Shown piece by piece: positions 16,801 through 23,939 of a DNA stretch of 64,000 nt (the stretch's first letter is position 1; each line of letters starts with the position of its first letter). The stretch lies in the NCBI RefSeq assembly GCF_003289645.1, contig NZ_QLYX01000012.1, positions 62,001-126,000 of the forward strand. The letters run 5' to 3'. Source of the stretch: Actinomadura craniellae. GTDB taxonomy: Bacteria; Actinomycetota; Actinomycetes; Streptosporangiales; Streptosporangiaceae. The position numbers and the translations under genes are program-made. The notes below the pieces were generated by a model. The model had not been told where the DNA came from. It saw only the letters and a list, made by a program, of their open reading frames with translations, and did not search any database.

Positions 16801-17149
16801 CCGGCACCGATCCCACATCGGTGACTTTCACTGTCGAGGTGGCGCCGGCTGCGATCGTCACGTTGCTCAGCACCCGGACCTTGAGGCCACCCACGTACTG
16901 GCCCGTCCCTTCGGCCAGCTTGGCTGATGGAGCAGGTGCCGATGGCACGTTCCCAGCGCGGGGACGTGAACTCTTGGAAGGCTTGGGAGTGAGCATCGAG
17001 GCGGGCGGTTGCAGTGGCTCGGGACCCTTGACGGTCTGCGTGCTTCGAGGTTTCGGCTTCGGCTCCGCCAGGGCGGGATTCCCTGACACCACCAGCAGTG
17101 AAGGCATCGTCATCACCAGTACCAGTGCCAACGACCAGCGGCCGAGCAT
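10859..17149 (-). CDS. Giant secreted fibronectin III-repeat protein with C-terminal NS_2-type nuclease: candidate polymorphic toxin
   Basis: This 2096-residue protein has an N-terminal Sec signal (hydrophobic ALVLVMTMPSLLVV, cleavage near ALA-EP at residue 28) and a Pro/Lys-rich linker. From about residue 85 to 437 there are three 110-120-residue beta repeats that share AYPSG/HPTG and DGxxxxRNxG and end in a Y-F. Six fibronectin III domains follow (about 440-1003), then a beta-rich middle region, a seventh FnIII (about 1431-1525) and a TolB/PD40-like propeller (about 1550-1850; ISADGRYVFFL, ISPDGTTIAYF). The tip (about 1925-2096) has QRGHLIGKQFGG and SNLVTQFGYSNNN, as in Endonuclease NS_2-type DNA/RNA nucleases; His1975 is the likely catalytic base. 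ATG 17149 has AGGGAGGG upstream. The SUKH gene overlaps its end. The tip is A+T-richer than the shaft. Known: this shaft/tip/immunity order marks polymorphic toxins. Inferred: target cell and export route. Confidence 0.85.
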   Translation of the reverse strand: MLGRWSLALVLVMTMPSLLVVSGNPALAEPKPKPRSTQTVKGPEPLQPPASMLTPKPSKSSRPRAGNVPSAPAPSAKLAEGTGQYVGGLKVRVLSNVTIAAGATSTVKVTDVGSVPATGVSTVAVNFAIAGTGGTGGIIAYPSEQATAPGVTGARYRSGVWEDHLLMLKVGTDGHIKVRNTGTVPVAVYIDIHGYFTTAGTAAGSNYVPLPTARIIGGQTIPANSSAAFTATGVGGIPATGVAHVAFTLVVRSTGSGQVMAYPSGTTAPTASNINYRPPDFLSNLVIVPPGSDGKVAIRNYGSTPLTVYADVTGYFADPSAPVAASAATPVTPSRIVNSTPVAAGATYVVAPRGKAGVPATGVGAVGVNLSAASSTASGLLRVHPTGQANVPGGGSIAFQAGTWANFVPVKLGPDGTFTVRNTGSATVNLSVDTFTYFTTPGPPGAPTSVTAAGGDRSATVQWQRPASDGGAAITGYTVTASPGGARVTTDGSTLEATFTGLSNGTAYTFTVTATNVAGTSAPSAASAPVTPAPGNVRPGAPTDVTATPGDATATVRWQKPADGSSPITSYTVTASPGGASVTVNAPALQAQVPGLTNGTSYTFTVVATSTVGGSDPSQPSAAVVPGRVPGAPTNVIASAADRSASITWTAPADTGTSPITKYTVTEVTSGDSVTTAGETWAAFTGLDNGTQYSFRVKATNATGESAWSTVSNTVTPQESPVPGRPFITDTVADDGEVELAWAPPDTGARAVTRYRITVQPGNRTVDTPPETRTATIDGLDNGTEYTFTIVASNANGAGPASLPAKVAPRPAIAPLPPTVLQVLPSGGRVTVRWLPPQDGGSPITGYTLAADPGGAEVTVPGNATEATLTGLTNGTAHTLRLTAINRRGTSTAATTPNVTPAADRVPGQPTNLEATAVAAGQAEISWQPPADPGTAAITEYIVTASPGGRTVTVNDCDPQQPNCTGTLTGLDPDTDYTFTVTARNSAGTGPASQATQPIHLRLTAKATPRNLSVPAANTLTAVRSDGTLVFSSPPAEVTDLTAGQILIAPATPAAPEGLLKKIVKVSTVGTRTVITTTQANLTDFITDGDFTGQVTLDRNDVSGAAGFLAPPPRAGKRRAETPLGPPLHFPLHQSIGSHGRFDADLILRPTLVYNLRIRAGRISGRVAVQNNLSGHIQVTATRQDKWSKQFTLGKWKHLKYVKAGRARIPITLTTSLTANAEARASGKVTFGAKPNVDTGVAAQLDGFRTSWTPFHQDRTTADRPILDGTALARAGLTGDHFVALAGTVGLGAEINSHVTAQADVNANPWWTVRADSSIRGCVSWFDQCTPAGVSRDFSVTLLSADGPFRGLVIEPAHARTLRGRAVDFNAAAFGIPQPQVRWNIVSGPGSIDDNGVYVSDTPGVAVVRATAQSGGLEDPDAEAQIVVDPNIPEAPTDVRATPLPLAAHVSWQPPADTLVGITGYTIVATPREPEHPEVTGNTPASARTFDLPYMEAGVSYDVRVYATNAGGSGPPSPPATVTPNQGLSPEGGAVNAAVDVNGIPDSTGNSQDYISSISADGRYVFFLTTGNSNLMPPEAADPNSSAYYILRKDMETGELVLASRQADGRTPAPVDPLSFAYVTYEGARAGTSVAYVTLSSAGTTDGDLIVNDVDGNSAWLVMDGSAHAYPYVSISLSDTGDSIAYLVYYPGGIPEYQMFHAQRGGDYTLVNRGPGTFHNFSLSMDADGDLITYSSAVSSGGALRSEMRVARISTGTYEVAATLEPNHPTYENPILPKISPDGTTIAYFPLRRDGGGRDTLVKKIPDLGIGTRVGPIAWEAHNLSNEGRFVSGGMRTPSATPQSGIYDRLTGGFLATYGPTRLAHDGSAGVHANTACGGPCPPGVWYQRFHIPRGNLGTQVCNNPDYGSIGQYGRRTGARAKLCRPLPEDGQTAGDRKPPGWPLRTYRPEWKVPSSWPTRNTPGSDNNHIFQRGHLIGKQFGGKRIFSNLVTQFGYSNNNLQNPFEGQIARHIESSGEEIYYYAIPVYSDLDAPQTPTVDTAGGANWVGAFPSKEYPMPNKIHIIAQGTDGYFEDVCIPNTQDRTLTVVHDDPCLA

Positions 17150-17538
17150 CTGCCCTCCCTAACGCACGTTCGGTGGGACCTTGGTGACAGAAGCGGGACA
17201 AGCCACTGCGACAAAAGAGGCATATGCAGCTTGCAGGGAGAAGCTACGTAAATGTTTGAAGATCGGAAAGGGGGTGGGGCTTGGCCGGGAGCGGATGGGA
17301 GCCATTCATCCAGCTCACGGTCGGCTGTCCATGATCGGTCAAGGGCAGGGGTTGCGAACGGCGCCGCCATGAGAGCTCGTTATTGAACGCTATGGACAAT
17401 TACGTCTTGGGTGGACACCTCTTCGTGGCTGTCCCTTGGCAACGACCTTCAGGGGAGCGGCATGTGATCTGGCCGGGGCATGGAGCCCTGAGTCGATAAA
17501 TCCGCCCGCCGGCTCGGGCGGTACGGCTGGCGTCGGAG
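17150..17538. other. Promoter region of the giant toxin gene
   Basis: This 389-base gap lies between the toxin start and the end of the SnoaL-like gene, both on the minus strand. It must contain the toxin promoter and any terminator of the SnoaL unit. A mildly A+T-rich patch at 17215-17275 is the best promoter region. I see no operator, hairpin or credible small gene. Confidence 0.35.
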
Positions 17539-17985
17539 CTACGGCCTGGTCATGGTGGCCAGGGCGCGGTCCGGGTCCCAGTGGGCGCGGAGCGAGGTGA
17601 TCAGGCCCTCGTCGTCGACCGTGTAGATGATTACGCAGTCGACCGTCATGGTGCCGCCGCCGTTGAACGTCATGGCGATGGACGCGACGTTGGCGCAGCA
17701 CGGGCCGTTGGCGAAGGAGTCCGTGACCTGGAAGCGGAACTCGCTCACCACGCCGAAGTGGCCGTCCCAGAACGCCTCGATCCCCGCGCGGCCGCGGTGA
17801 CCCTTGCCCTCGGGGTCGAGCATCGAGGGGCCGACCGGGTCCTCGATCAGGGCGTCGGGGGCGAACAGGGCGAGCCAGTCCGCCTTGCGGCCGGCGGCGA
17901 CCGTGGCCATGGACCGCTGCCCGGCCCGGCGCGCGGGGTGGTCGGCGTCGGGGGCGTCCCAGCTGATGGCGGGGGAGTCGATCAT
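17539..17985 (-). CDS. SnoaL-like/NTF2-fold protein
   Basis: This 148-residue cone-shaped NTF2-fold protein has the helical start RSMATVAAGRKADWLALFAP, then DALIEDPVGPSMLDPEG, the turn GRAGIEAFWDGHF and C-terminal strands VDCVIIYTVDDEGLITSL and RAHWD. Such proteins act as ketosteroid-isomerase-like enzymes or small lyases and are common in steroid and polyketide metabolism. A palindrome close to the KstR consensus (17994-18007) lies just upstream of its ATG, and an LLM oxidoreductase with a matching site follows upstream. That context hints at steroid or sterol-like metabolism, but the substrate is unproven. Confidence 0.8.
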   Translation of the reverse strand: MIDSPAISWDAPDADHPARRAGQRSMATVAAGRKADWLALFAPDALIEDPVGPSMLDPEGKGHRGRAGIEAFWDGHFGVVSEFRFQVTDSFANGPCCANVASIAMTFNGGGTMTVDCVIIYTVDDEGLITSLRAHWDPDRALATMTRP

Positions 17986-17993
17986 ATGGAAAA

Positions 17994-18007
17994 TGTAACC
18001 TGTTCTC
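17994..18007. promoter_or_regulatory. KstR-like palindrome, site 1
   Basis: TGTAACCTGTTCTC matches the TetR-type KstR consensus TnnAACnnGTTnnA except for the last base. It lies 8-22 bases ahead of the SnoaL-like start and shares AACCTGTTC with the site upstream of the LLM gene. Confidence 0.45.
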
Positions 18008-18015
18008 GTTTCTGG

Positions 18016-18894
18016 TCAAGGGCCGACTTTGGCGATCACCGACTCGGCGAAGCGCTCCAGCTTCTCGATCTTCTTGGCCAGCGGTTCGGTGTCCGGCCCC
18101 TTGATGTACGGCATCCGGAACCCGACGATCAGGTCGGTGACGCCCTTGTCGGCCAGCCGCTTCACCCCGTCCACCGAGTAGGCGTCCAGGGAGATGGCGT
18201 GGATCTCGAAGGGGCGGTCGGCGGTGCCCTCCTCGGCGCGCAGCGCGGCCAGCCGGGTCAGTAGCGCGTCCAGTTCCTCGGGGCCGCCCCCGCCGTGCAT
18301 CCAGCCGTCGCCGAGCCGGGCGGCCCGGCGGAGCGCCGGCTCGCTGTGCCCGCCGACCAGGATCGGGATCGGCTCGGTGGGGACCGGGGACATCTTCACC
18401 GGCGGCAGGTCGTAGCACTCGCCGTGGTACTCGAAGTAGCCGCCGCCCGTCAGGCCGCGCAGGATCTCGATGGCCTCGTCCATCCGCTTTCCGCGGCGCG
18501 CCCACGGCACGCCCATCGCGGTGAAGTCCTCGGGCCACGGGCTGAGGCCGACGCCGAGGCCCAGCCGGTTGCCGGTCAGGTGGGCGATCGAGCTCGCCTG
18601 CTTGGCGACCAGCACCGGCGGGCGGACGGCCAGCTTGAGCACGAACGGCGTGAACCTGATCGTCGAGGTCACCGCCCCCATGGCCGCGATCAGGGTGAAC
18701 GTCTCGATGAAGCTCTTGTCCTCCAGGAACTCCCGGCTGCCGTCCGCGGTGTACGGGTAGGTCGCGTCCGACTCCTTCGGGTAGATCAGGGAGTCGGCCA
18801 CCGCCATGCTCGTGTACCCGGCGGCCTCGGCGGCCCGGGCCAGCGGCAGGTGGTAGGAGGGGTCGGTCATGGCCTCGGCATAGGTGAACCGCAT
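18016..18894 (-). CDS. LLM-class flavin/F420-dependent oxidoreductase
   Basis: This 292-residue TIM-barrel protein has the N-terminal LPLARAAEAAGYTSMAVAD, the typical GLGVGLSPWPEDFTAMGVPW and RGKRMDEAIEILRGL region, and the product-side strand PIPILVGGHSEPALRRAARLGDGW. These proteins use FMN or F420; F420 is more likely in actinomycetes. The ATG at 18894 is chosen because the protein aligns from MRFTYAEAM; an ATG at 18924 would place the KstR-like operator inside the gene. It lies 30 bases upstream of the SnoaL-like gene, which has its own related operator. Substrate unknown. Confidence 0.88.
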   Translation of the reverse strand: MRFTYAEAMTDPSYHLPLARAAEAAGYTSMAVADSLIYPKESDATYPYTADGSREFLEDKSFIETFTLIAAMGAVTSTIRFTPFVLKLAVRPPVLVAKQASSIAHLTGNRLGLGVGLSPWPEDFTAMGVPWARRGKRMDEAIEILRGLTGGGYFEYHGECYDLPPVKMSPVPTEPIPILVGGHSEPALRRAARLGDGWMHGGGGPEELDALLTRLAALRAEEGTADRPFEIHAISLDAYSVDGVKRLADKGVTDLIVGFRMPYIKGPDTEPLAKKIEKLERFAESVIAKVGP

Positions 18895-18909
18895 GACACC
18901 GGAGCCTAA

Positions 18910-18923
18910 TAGAACCTGTTCCA
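18910..18923. promoter_or_regulatory. KstR-like palindrome, site 2
   Basis: TAGAACCTGTTCCA fits the KstR consensus TnnAACnnGTTnnA at every defined position. It lies 16-29 bases ahead of the LLM oxidoreductase ATG. KstR is the TetR-family repressor of cholesterol catabolism in mycobacteria and rhodococci. The regulator gene is not in this window. Confidence 0.55.
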
Positions 18924-18986
18924 TTTTTATATGGGGATGTGGCGCGGGGTCCCGGCGCCGGGACCCCGCGCGCCCCCGATCGCGGC

Positions 18987-19730
18987 TCAGCCGGCGGCGC
19001 GGATCACCGAGGCGATCCCGCCGGTGGTGGTGACGAGCCGCTGGTACTCCGGCCGCCGCAGCTCGCCGCCCATGAACGGGTACGGGTTGCGGAAGACGGC
19101 CGGGCTGGCCTCCTCGCTCAGCGCGGCGAAGTGGAACTCCCGGGCGCCGGTGGCCGCCACGACCCGGGCCGCGTTGCGCGCGTTGAGGCCGCCGCCGGGC
19201 ATCACCGCGATCCGGTCGCCCGCCTGCTCGACCAGCCGGGCGATCAGCGGCGCGCCCTCCAGCACGCTCACGTCGTGGCCGGAGGTGAGGACCCGGTCCA
19301 CGCCGAGGTCCACCAGGGTCTCCAGCGCGGCGAACGGGTCGGCCGTCATGTCGAAGGCCCGGTGGAAGGTGACCGACAGGCCGCCGGCCGCGGCGACGAG
19401 CCGCCCGGTGACGGCCTCGTCGATGTCGCCGTCGGGGGTCAGCGCCCCGACGACCACGCCGTGCACCCCGGCCTCGCGAAGCAGGGCCACGTCGTGCTCC
19501 ATGGCCGCGATCTCGTGCGCGTCGAAGATGAAGTCGCCGCCGCGCGGCCGGACGATGACGTGCACCCGGATCGACGACACCGCCGCGAGCGCGGCACGGA
19601 TCGTGCCCAGGCTCGGGGTGAGCCCTCCCTCGAACAGCGCCGCGCACAGCTCCACGCGGTGCGCGCCCGCCTTCTCGGCGGCGATGGCGCCCGCCACGCT
19701 GTCGATGCAGATCTCGTAGGTGAGGCTCAC
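18987..19730 (-). CDS. cutC: CutC family protein
   Basis: This 247-residue TIM-barrel protein has the family N-terminus EICIDSVAGAIAAEKAGAHR with VELCAALFEGGLTPS, then VIVRPRGGDFIF, TFHRAFDMT, VDRVLTSGH and VMPGGGLNARNA. CutC was named for copper homeostasis in E. coli, but its biochemical role is unsettled. It is the last gene of the minus-strand operon, 7 bases after the asparaginase stop, and starts with GTG. Being cotranscribed with an amino-acid importer and asparaginase is unusual and could point to a role other than copper. Confidence 0.92.
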   Translation of the reverse strand: MSLTYEICIDSVAGAIAAEKAGAHRVELCAALFEGGLTPSLGTIRAALAAVSSIRVHVIVRPRGGDFIFDAHEIAAMEHDVALLREAGVHGVVVGALTPDGDIDEAVTGRLVAAAGGLSVTFHRAFDMTADPFAALETLVDLGVDRVLTSGHDVSVLEGAPLIARLVEQAGDRIAVMPGGGLNARNAARVVAATGAREFHFAALSEEASPAVFRNPYPFMGGELRRPEYQRLVTTTGGIASVIRAAG

Positions 19731-19737
19731 GGAACTT

Positions 19738-20679
19738 CTACTTCCCTTCGGTGACGCGGATCTCGCCGACCGGGCGCCCGCCGCCGAGGACCGGGACGGT
19801 GCCCAGCGGCTCCGCTGGGGTGGTGTCGGCGCCGAGCGCGGCGAGCGCGCGCAGCGCGATGGCGGTGGTGGCGCGGGGGCTGCCGTCGATGACCTTCACC
19901 GCGACGGCGTGGCCCTGCGCGGTGGCGGCGATGAGCACGCCCTCGGCGCCGCCCTTGGCCACGGAGCCGGGCAGCGCCCGCATGAACTCGGTGTTGACGT
20001 GGCCCGTCCCGGCGACGTACTCGGGGTGGGCGCGCATCGCGTCGGCAACCGCGCGGCCCGGCCCGCCCGCCGCCAGGACGAGTGACTGCGCGGCGCGCGC
20101 CAGGCCGGCGAGGGTGAGCCCGAACAGCGGCGCGCCGCAGCCGTCCACGGCCACCGGGGCCGGCTCCTCGCCCGCGGCGTCGCCCAGCGCGGCCCGGACG
20201 CCCCGCTGCAGCGGGTGCCCGGGGTCGAGGTAGTCGCCGGTGGGCCAGCCGGCGGCGACGCAGGCGGCGAGCATGGCGGCGTGCTTGCCCGAGCAGTTCA
20301 TCCGGATCCGCGACTCGCCCTCGCCGGCCCTGATCAGCGCGGCCCGGGTGGGCGCGTCCTCCGGCCAGGCCGGCGGGCACTGCAGGGCGTCCGCGCCGAG
20401 CCCGGCCGCGGCGAGGATCGCCGCGGTGGCCGCGACGTGGAAGTCCTCCCCGGTGTGGCTGCCCGCCGCGATCGCCAGGTGCTCCCCGGCCAGCGGCGCG
20501 CCCGCCGCCAGGCAGGCCAGCGCCTGGAACGGCTTGGTCGTGGACCGCGGCAGCACCGTGGCGTGCACGTCGCCGCGGGCGTAACCGAGGGTGCCGTCCG
20601 GGGCCAGCCCGGCGACGCTCCCGTAGTGGCGGCTCTCGACGAAGCCGTTGCGGACGACCTCGGCCAGCACGTCGTACAT
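19738..20679 (-). CDS. Asparaginase (plant/Rhizobium type, asparaginase II family)
   Basis: This 313-residue protein begins MYDVLAEVVRNGFVESRHYG. It carries the family segments STTKPFQALA, AAGSHTGEDFHV, MNCSGKHAAML, VDGCGAPLFGL and SVAKGGAEGVL. This is the R. etli AnsA-like family, distinct from bacterial type I/II asparaginases; the SxxK and serine motifs form the active site. It should hydrolyse L-asparagine to aspartate and ammonia. It lies directly downstream of the ABC importer genes (23-base gap), which suggests that the imported amino acid is asparagine or a related amide. Confidence 0.9.
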   Translation of the reverse strand: MYDVLAEVVRNGFVESRHYGSVAGLAPDGTLGYARGDVHATVLPRSTTKPFQALACLAAGAPLAGEHLAIAAGSHTGEDFHVAATAAILAAAGLGADALQCPPAWPEDAPTRAALIRAGEGESRIRMNCSGKHAAMLAACVAAGWPTGDYLDPGHPLQRGVRAALGDAAGEEPAPVAVDGCGAPLFGLTLAGLARAAQSLVLAAGGPGRAVADAMRAHPEYVAGTGHVNTEFMRALPGSVAKGGAEGVLIAATAQGHAVAVKVIDGSPRATTAIALRALAALGADTTPAEPLGTVPVLGGGRPVGEIRVTEGK

Positions 20680-20702
20680 CTCGTTCCTCGAAGGTGTGGG
20701 GG

Positions 20703-21539
20703 TCAGGAGGAGGTGGTGGCGGCCCGCGCCGGGCGGGTTCGCTGCCGGGCCTCCAGGGTCCGGGCGATCTTGGCCAGCGTCGCGTTGATGACCAGGTAGA
20801 TCAGCGCGATCACGATGTAGGTCTGGATGAGCAGGTGGTTGTAGTTCGCCAGCACCTTGCCGCTGTAGAGCAGCTCGGCGTAGCTGACGACGTACCCGAG
20901 CGAGGTGTCCTTCAGCAGCCCGGCCGACTGGCTGACCAGCGACGGCAGCACCCGCCGCGCCGCCTGCGGCAGGACGATCAGCCGCATCGCCCGGCCGCGG
21001 GTCAGGCCGACCGCCAGCCCCGCCTCCAGCTGGCCGCGCTCCACCGACCGGATGCCGGCCCGGAAGATCTCCGCGAACGCGGCGGAGTTGGACACCGTCA
21101 GCGGCACCACGAGCTTCCAGAACAGCGGCAGGTCCACGCCGTACCGGGGCAGCGCGAACAGCACCACGTACACCAGGAGCAGCGCCGGGATCGTCCGGAC
21201 GACCTCCACGTACGCGGCGCAGGGCAGCCGCAGCCACCGGGACGGCGACATCCGGCCGAGCGCCAGCGCGACGCCCGCCGCCGCGGACAGCGCGATGGCC
21301 ACCACCGCGGCCTGCACGGTGGAGCGCAACCCCTCCAGCAGGTAGCGCCACATCGGCCAGGTGCCGTACGGGCGCCAGCGGTCGGCCGCGAGCTGGCCGT
21401 TGTCGGCGAACTGCCGCAGCGCCAGGGCGACGAGCGCAACACCCGCCAGGACGGCGAGCGCGGTCGCGATCCGGATGCGCCGGCGGGCCCGCGGCCCGGG
21501 CTCGTCGAACAGCAGGCGCGCGGCCGGGAGGTTCTTCAT
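20703..21539 (-). CDS. Polar amino-acid ABC transporter permease 2
   Basis: This 278-residue integral membrane protein of the His/Glu/Gln/Asp/Arg family has an N-terminal hydrophobic segment (IATALAVLAGVALVALAL) and the family loop WRYLLEGLRSTVQAAVVAIA. The EAA coupling loop reads EIFRAGIRSVERGQLEAGLA, followed by RAMRLIVLPQAARRVLPSL. It overlaps the preceding permease gene by 4 bases (ATGA). With the other permease it should form the heterodimeric channel (GluC/GluD-like). Confidence 0.92.
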   Translation of the reverse strand: MKNLPAARLLFDEPGPRARRRIRIATALAVLAGVALVALALRQFADNGQLAADRWRPYGTWPMWRYLLEGLRSTVQAAVVAIALSAAAGVALALGRMSPSRWLRLPCAAYVEVVRTIPALLLVYVVLFALPRYGVDLPLFWKLVVPLTVSNSAAFAEIFRAGIRSVERGQLEAGLAVGLTRGRAMRLIVLPQAARRVLPSLVSQSAGLLKDTSLGYVVSYAELLYSGKVLANYNHLLIQTYIVIALIYLVINATLAKIARTLEARQRTRPARAATTSS

Positions 21540-22180
21540 CGCAGGATCGCCAGCCTTCGTTCGAGCGTTCCGGTCACCAGGCCGAAGACCGCCGACAGCG
21601 CCATGTAGGCCAGACCCGCCGTGACGAAGATCCAGATCGGCTGGGCCTCGGCGAGGTTGACCCGGTTCGCGGCGGCGGTCAGCTCGACCACGCCGACCGC
21701 CGCGGCGAGCGCGGTGTTCATCAGCGTCATGATCGCGATGTTGCCGAGCGGCTGGATGACCGTCCGCAGCGCCTGCGGCAGGATCACCAGCCGCAGCGAC
21801 TGGGTGAAGGTCAGCCCGAGTGCCCGGGCGGCCTCGCCCTGCCCCGCCGGTACCGCGTTGATCCCCGAGCGGATCGCCTCGGCCGCGTACGCCCCCTGGT
21901 AGAGGGCGATCACGACCACCGCCGTGGTGAACAGCCCGGCGATGACGCCGACCTCGGGCAGCCCGAAGACGGCCAGCACGAGCCAGACCAGCAGCGGCAC
22001 GTTCTGCAGCACCTCGACGTAGGCCATCCCGGCGGCGCGCAGCACGCGCACCGGGCTGACCCGCAGCGCGGCCACGACGACTCCCGCCGCGAGCGCGCCC
22101 GCCAGGGACAGCAGGGTCAGCCCGACGGTCAGCAGCAGGCCGTCGCCGAACTCGGCGAGGTGGTCGGTGATGACGTTCAT
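21536..22180 (-). CDS. Polar amino-acid ABC transporter permease 1
   Basis: This 214-residue permease has hydrophobic helices, AYVEVLQNVPLLVWLVLAVF near the middle, and the EAA loop EAIRSGINAVPAGQGEAARA followed by LVILPQALRTVIQPLGN. It starts at ATG 22180, 20 bases after the substrate-binding protein gene, and is overlapped at its end by the second permease. It is a typical GluC-like subunit. Confidence 0.92.
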   Translation of the reverse strand: MNVITDHLAEFGDGLLLTVGLTLLSLAGALAAGVVVAALRVSPVRVLRAAGMAYVEVLQNVPLLVWLVLAVFGLPEVGVIAGLFTTAVVVIALYQGAYAAEAIRSGINAVPAGQGEAARALGLTFTQSLRLVILPQALRTVIQPLGNIAIMTLMNTALAAAVGVVELTAAANRVNLAEAQPIWIFVTAGLAYMALSAVFGLVTGTLERRLAILR

Positions 22181-22199
22181 GGCAGGGCGAGGCCGGGGG

Positions 22200-23138
22200 T
22201 CACTCGGAGCCCGGGGCGGACCCGATCGCCGGCGGCTGCGGGGCCTCGCCCTGCACGACCGTCCCGATCGAGTTCTTCCACACCTTGGCCCACAGGCCGG
22301 ACGCCTGGATCTGCTTGAGCCAGTCGTTGACGAACGCCTTCATCTGCGCGTCGCCGTGCTTGAGGCCGATGCCGTACGGGTCGCTGGTGAACGGCTTGCC
22401 CTGGATCTGGACGGTCGGGTCCTGCTTGGCGGTGGCCAGCAGCAGCGCCTCGTCCTGCACGTACGCCTGGCCGCGGCCCTGCTTGAGCGCCTGGACGCAC
22501 TCGGGGTCGGTGCCGAACGTCACGATCTTGGCGTCCGGGGCGGCCTGCTTGATGGCGGGGATCGCCGGGGTGTTGGCGCCCGCGATGACCGTCTTGCCCT
22601 TGAGGTCGGCGGGGGCCTTGATGCCGGTCTCGTCCTTCTTGGTGGCGATGACCAGGCCGGAGCTGTAGTACGGGCCGGCGAAGGCGACCTGCTTGGCGCG
22701 TTCCGGGGTGATGCTGTAGGTCTGGAACACCACGTCCACGGTGCCGTTGGCCAGCAGCGCCTCGCGGGTCTCCGACGCCGAGTTGACGATCTTCACGTTC
22801 GGCTTGCCGATGATGTACTTGGCCAGCAGCCGGCCGAAGTCGGCGTCCAGCCCCTCGACCTTCTTGGTGGCGGGGTTCTGCTGGGACAGCAGGGGGGCGT
22901 CCAGCGAGCCGCCCACGATGAGCTGCCCGCGCTGCTTGATCTTCTCCATGGTGGAGCCGGGGATCAGGCTCGCGGCGACCGGCGCCGCGGCGACCAGGTC
23001 GTCGGCCGGCGCGGTACCGCCGGCGCCGGGCACGGCCGGGTCGGCGTCGTCGCTGGAGCAGGCCGCCAGGCCGGTCAGCGCCAGCGCGGCGACCGCGGCG
23101 ACCGCGGCCCGGCGCACCCCCGTGGGGACAAGCGTCAT
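22200..23138 (-). CDS. Amino-acid ABC transporter substrate-binding lipoprotein
   Basis: This 312-residue extracellular solute-binding family 3 protein has a lipoprotein signal ending LALTGLAAC, so it is membrane-anchored through Cys. Conserved pieces include GQLIVGGSLDAPLLSQQNP, EGLDADFGRLLAKYI, VDVVFQTYSITPERAKQVAF and DPYGIGLKHGDAQMKAFVND. The layout is that of GluB-like glutamate/aspartate/asparagine binding proteins. I prefer ATG 23138 (9 bases after AAAGG) over ATG 23144. The downstream asparaginase suggests an amide amino acid as ligand. Confidence 0.9.
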   Translation of the reverse strand: MTLVPTGVRRAAVAAVAALALTGLAACSSDDADPAVPGAGGTAPADDLVAAAPVAASLIPGSTMEKIKQRGQLIVGGSLDAPLLSQQNPATKKVEGLDADFGRLLAKYIIGKPNVKIVNSASETREALLANGTVDVVFQTYSITPERAKQVAFAGPYYSSGLVIATKKDETGIKAPADLKGKTVIAGANTPAIPAIKQAAPDAKIVTFGTDPECVQALKQGRGQAYVQDEALLLATAKQDPTVQIQGKPFTSDPYGIGLKHGDAQMKAFVNDWLKQIQASGLWAKVWKNSIGTVVQGEAPQPPAIGSAPGSE

Positions 23139-23168
23139 GATCATCAACCTTTCTCGGGTGTTGCGTCG

Positions 23169-23909
23169 CTAGTGGCTGAGGACCTTGGCCAGGAAGTCCC
23201 GGGCCCGGTCGGTGGCGGGGGAGGCGAAGAACTCCGCGGGGGTGCCGGTCTCGACGACTTCGCCGTCGGCCATGAACACCACGCGGTCGGCGACCTGGCG
23301 GGCGAAGCCCATCTCGTGGGTGACGACGACCATGGTCATGCCGTCGCGGGCCAGGCCCGTCATGACGTCCAGCACCTCGCCGACCATCTCGGGGTCGAGC
23401 GCGGAGGTCGGCTCGTCGAAGAGCATCACCTTGGGCCGCATGGCCAGGGCGCGGGCGATCGCCGCGCGCTGCTGCTGGCCGCCGGAGAGCTGGGCGGGCA
23501 GCTTGCCGGCCTGGTCGCCGATGCCGACGCGGTCCAGCAGTTCCCGCGCCCGCCGCTCGGCCTCGGCGCGGGAGTCGCCGCGCACCTTCGTCGGGCCGAG
23601 CGTCAGGTTCTCCAGGACGGTCTTGTGGTGGAAGAGGTTGAACGACTGGAACACCATGCCGACGTCCGCGCGCAGCCGGGCCAGCGCCCGGCCCTCGGCG
23701 GGCAGCGCCGCGCCGTCGACGCGGATCTCGCCGGAGTCGGGGGTCTCCAGCCGGTTGAGGCACCGGCACAGCGTGGACTTCCCGGACCCGGAGGGGCCGA
23801 TCACCACGACCACCTCGCCCCGGGCCACGTCCAGGTCGACGTCGCGGAGGGCGGTCTGGTCGCCGAACCGCTTGTGCAGGCCGCGAACCGCGATCATAAG
23901 GTCATCCAC
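23169..23909 (-). CDS. Amino-acid ABC transporter ATP-binding protein
   Basis: This 246-residue GlnQ/GluA-like ATPase has Walker [17 protein letters not shown]-loop VFQSFNLF, signature [15 protein letters not shown], Walker [15 protein letters not shown] and H-loop VVTHEMGFA. The first gene of the operon, it starts with GTG 23909 behind AAGGAAG (8 bases). It energises the importer formed by the next three genes. Divergent from the ROK regulator. Confidence 0.95.
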   Translation of the reverse strand: MDDLMIAVRGLHKRFGDQTALRDVDLDVARGEVVVVIGPSGSGKSTLCRCLNRLETPDSGEIRVDGAALPAEGRALARLRADVGMVFQSFNLFHHKTVLENLTLGPTKVRGDSRAEAERRARELLDRVGIGDQAGKLPAQLSGGQQQRAAIARALAMRPKVMLFDEPTSALDPEMVGEVLDVMTGLARDGMTMVVVTHEMGFARQVADRVVFMADGEVVETGTPAEFFASPATDRARDFLAKVLSH

Positions 23910-23921
23910 GATCTAACTTCC

Positions 23922-23939
23922 TTTGATTTCGAAGTCAAA
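23922..23939. promoter_or_regulatory. Candidate ROK-regulator operator
   Basis: TTTGATTTCGAAGTCAAA is an 18-base near-perfect palindrome (one mismatched pair) in the divergent promoter between the ABC operon and the ROK gene. Two shorter GTCAA copies follow in the A+T-rich stretch up to 23975, including a directly repeated TCAACGTA. The position fits a site from which the ROK protein controls both directions. Confidence 0.5.

Noticed and set aside
17181-17372. A small 63-codon plus-strand frame ahead of the giant toxin gene
   Set aside because: No ribosome site or motif, and it lies in the promoter region of the toxin gene.
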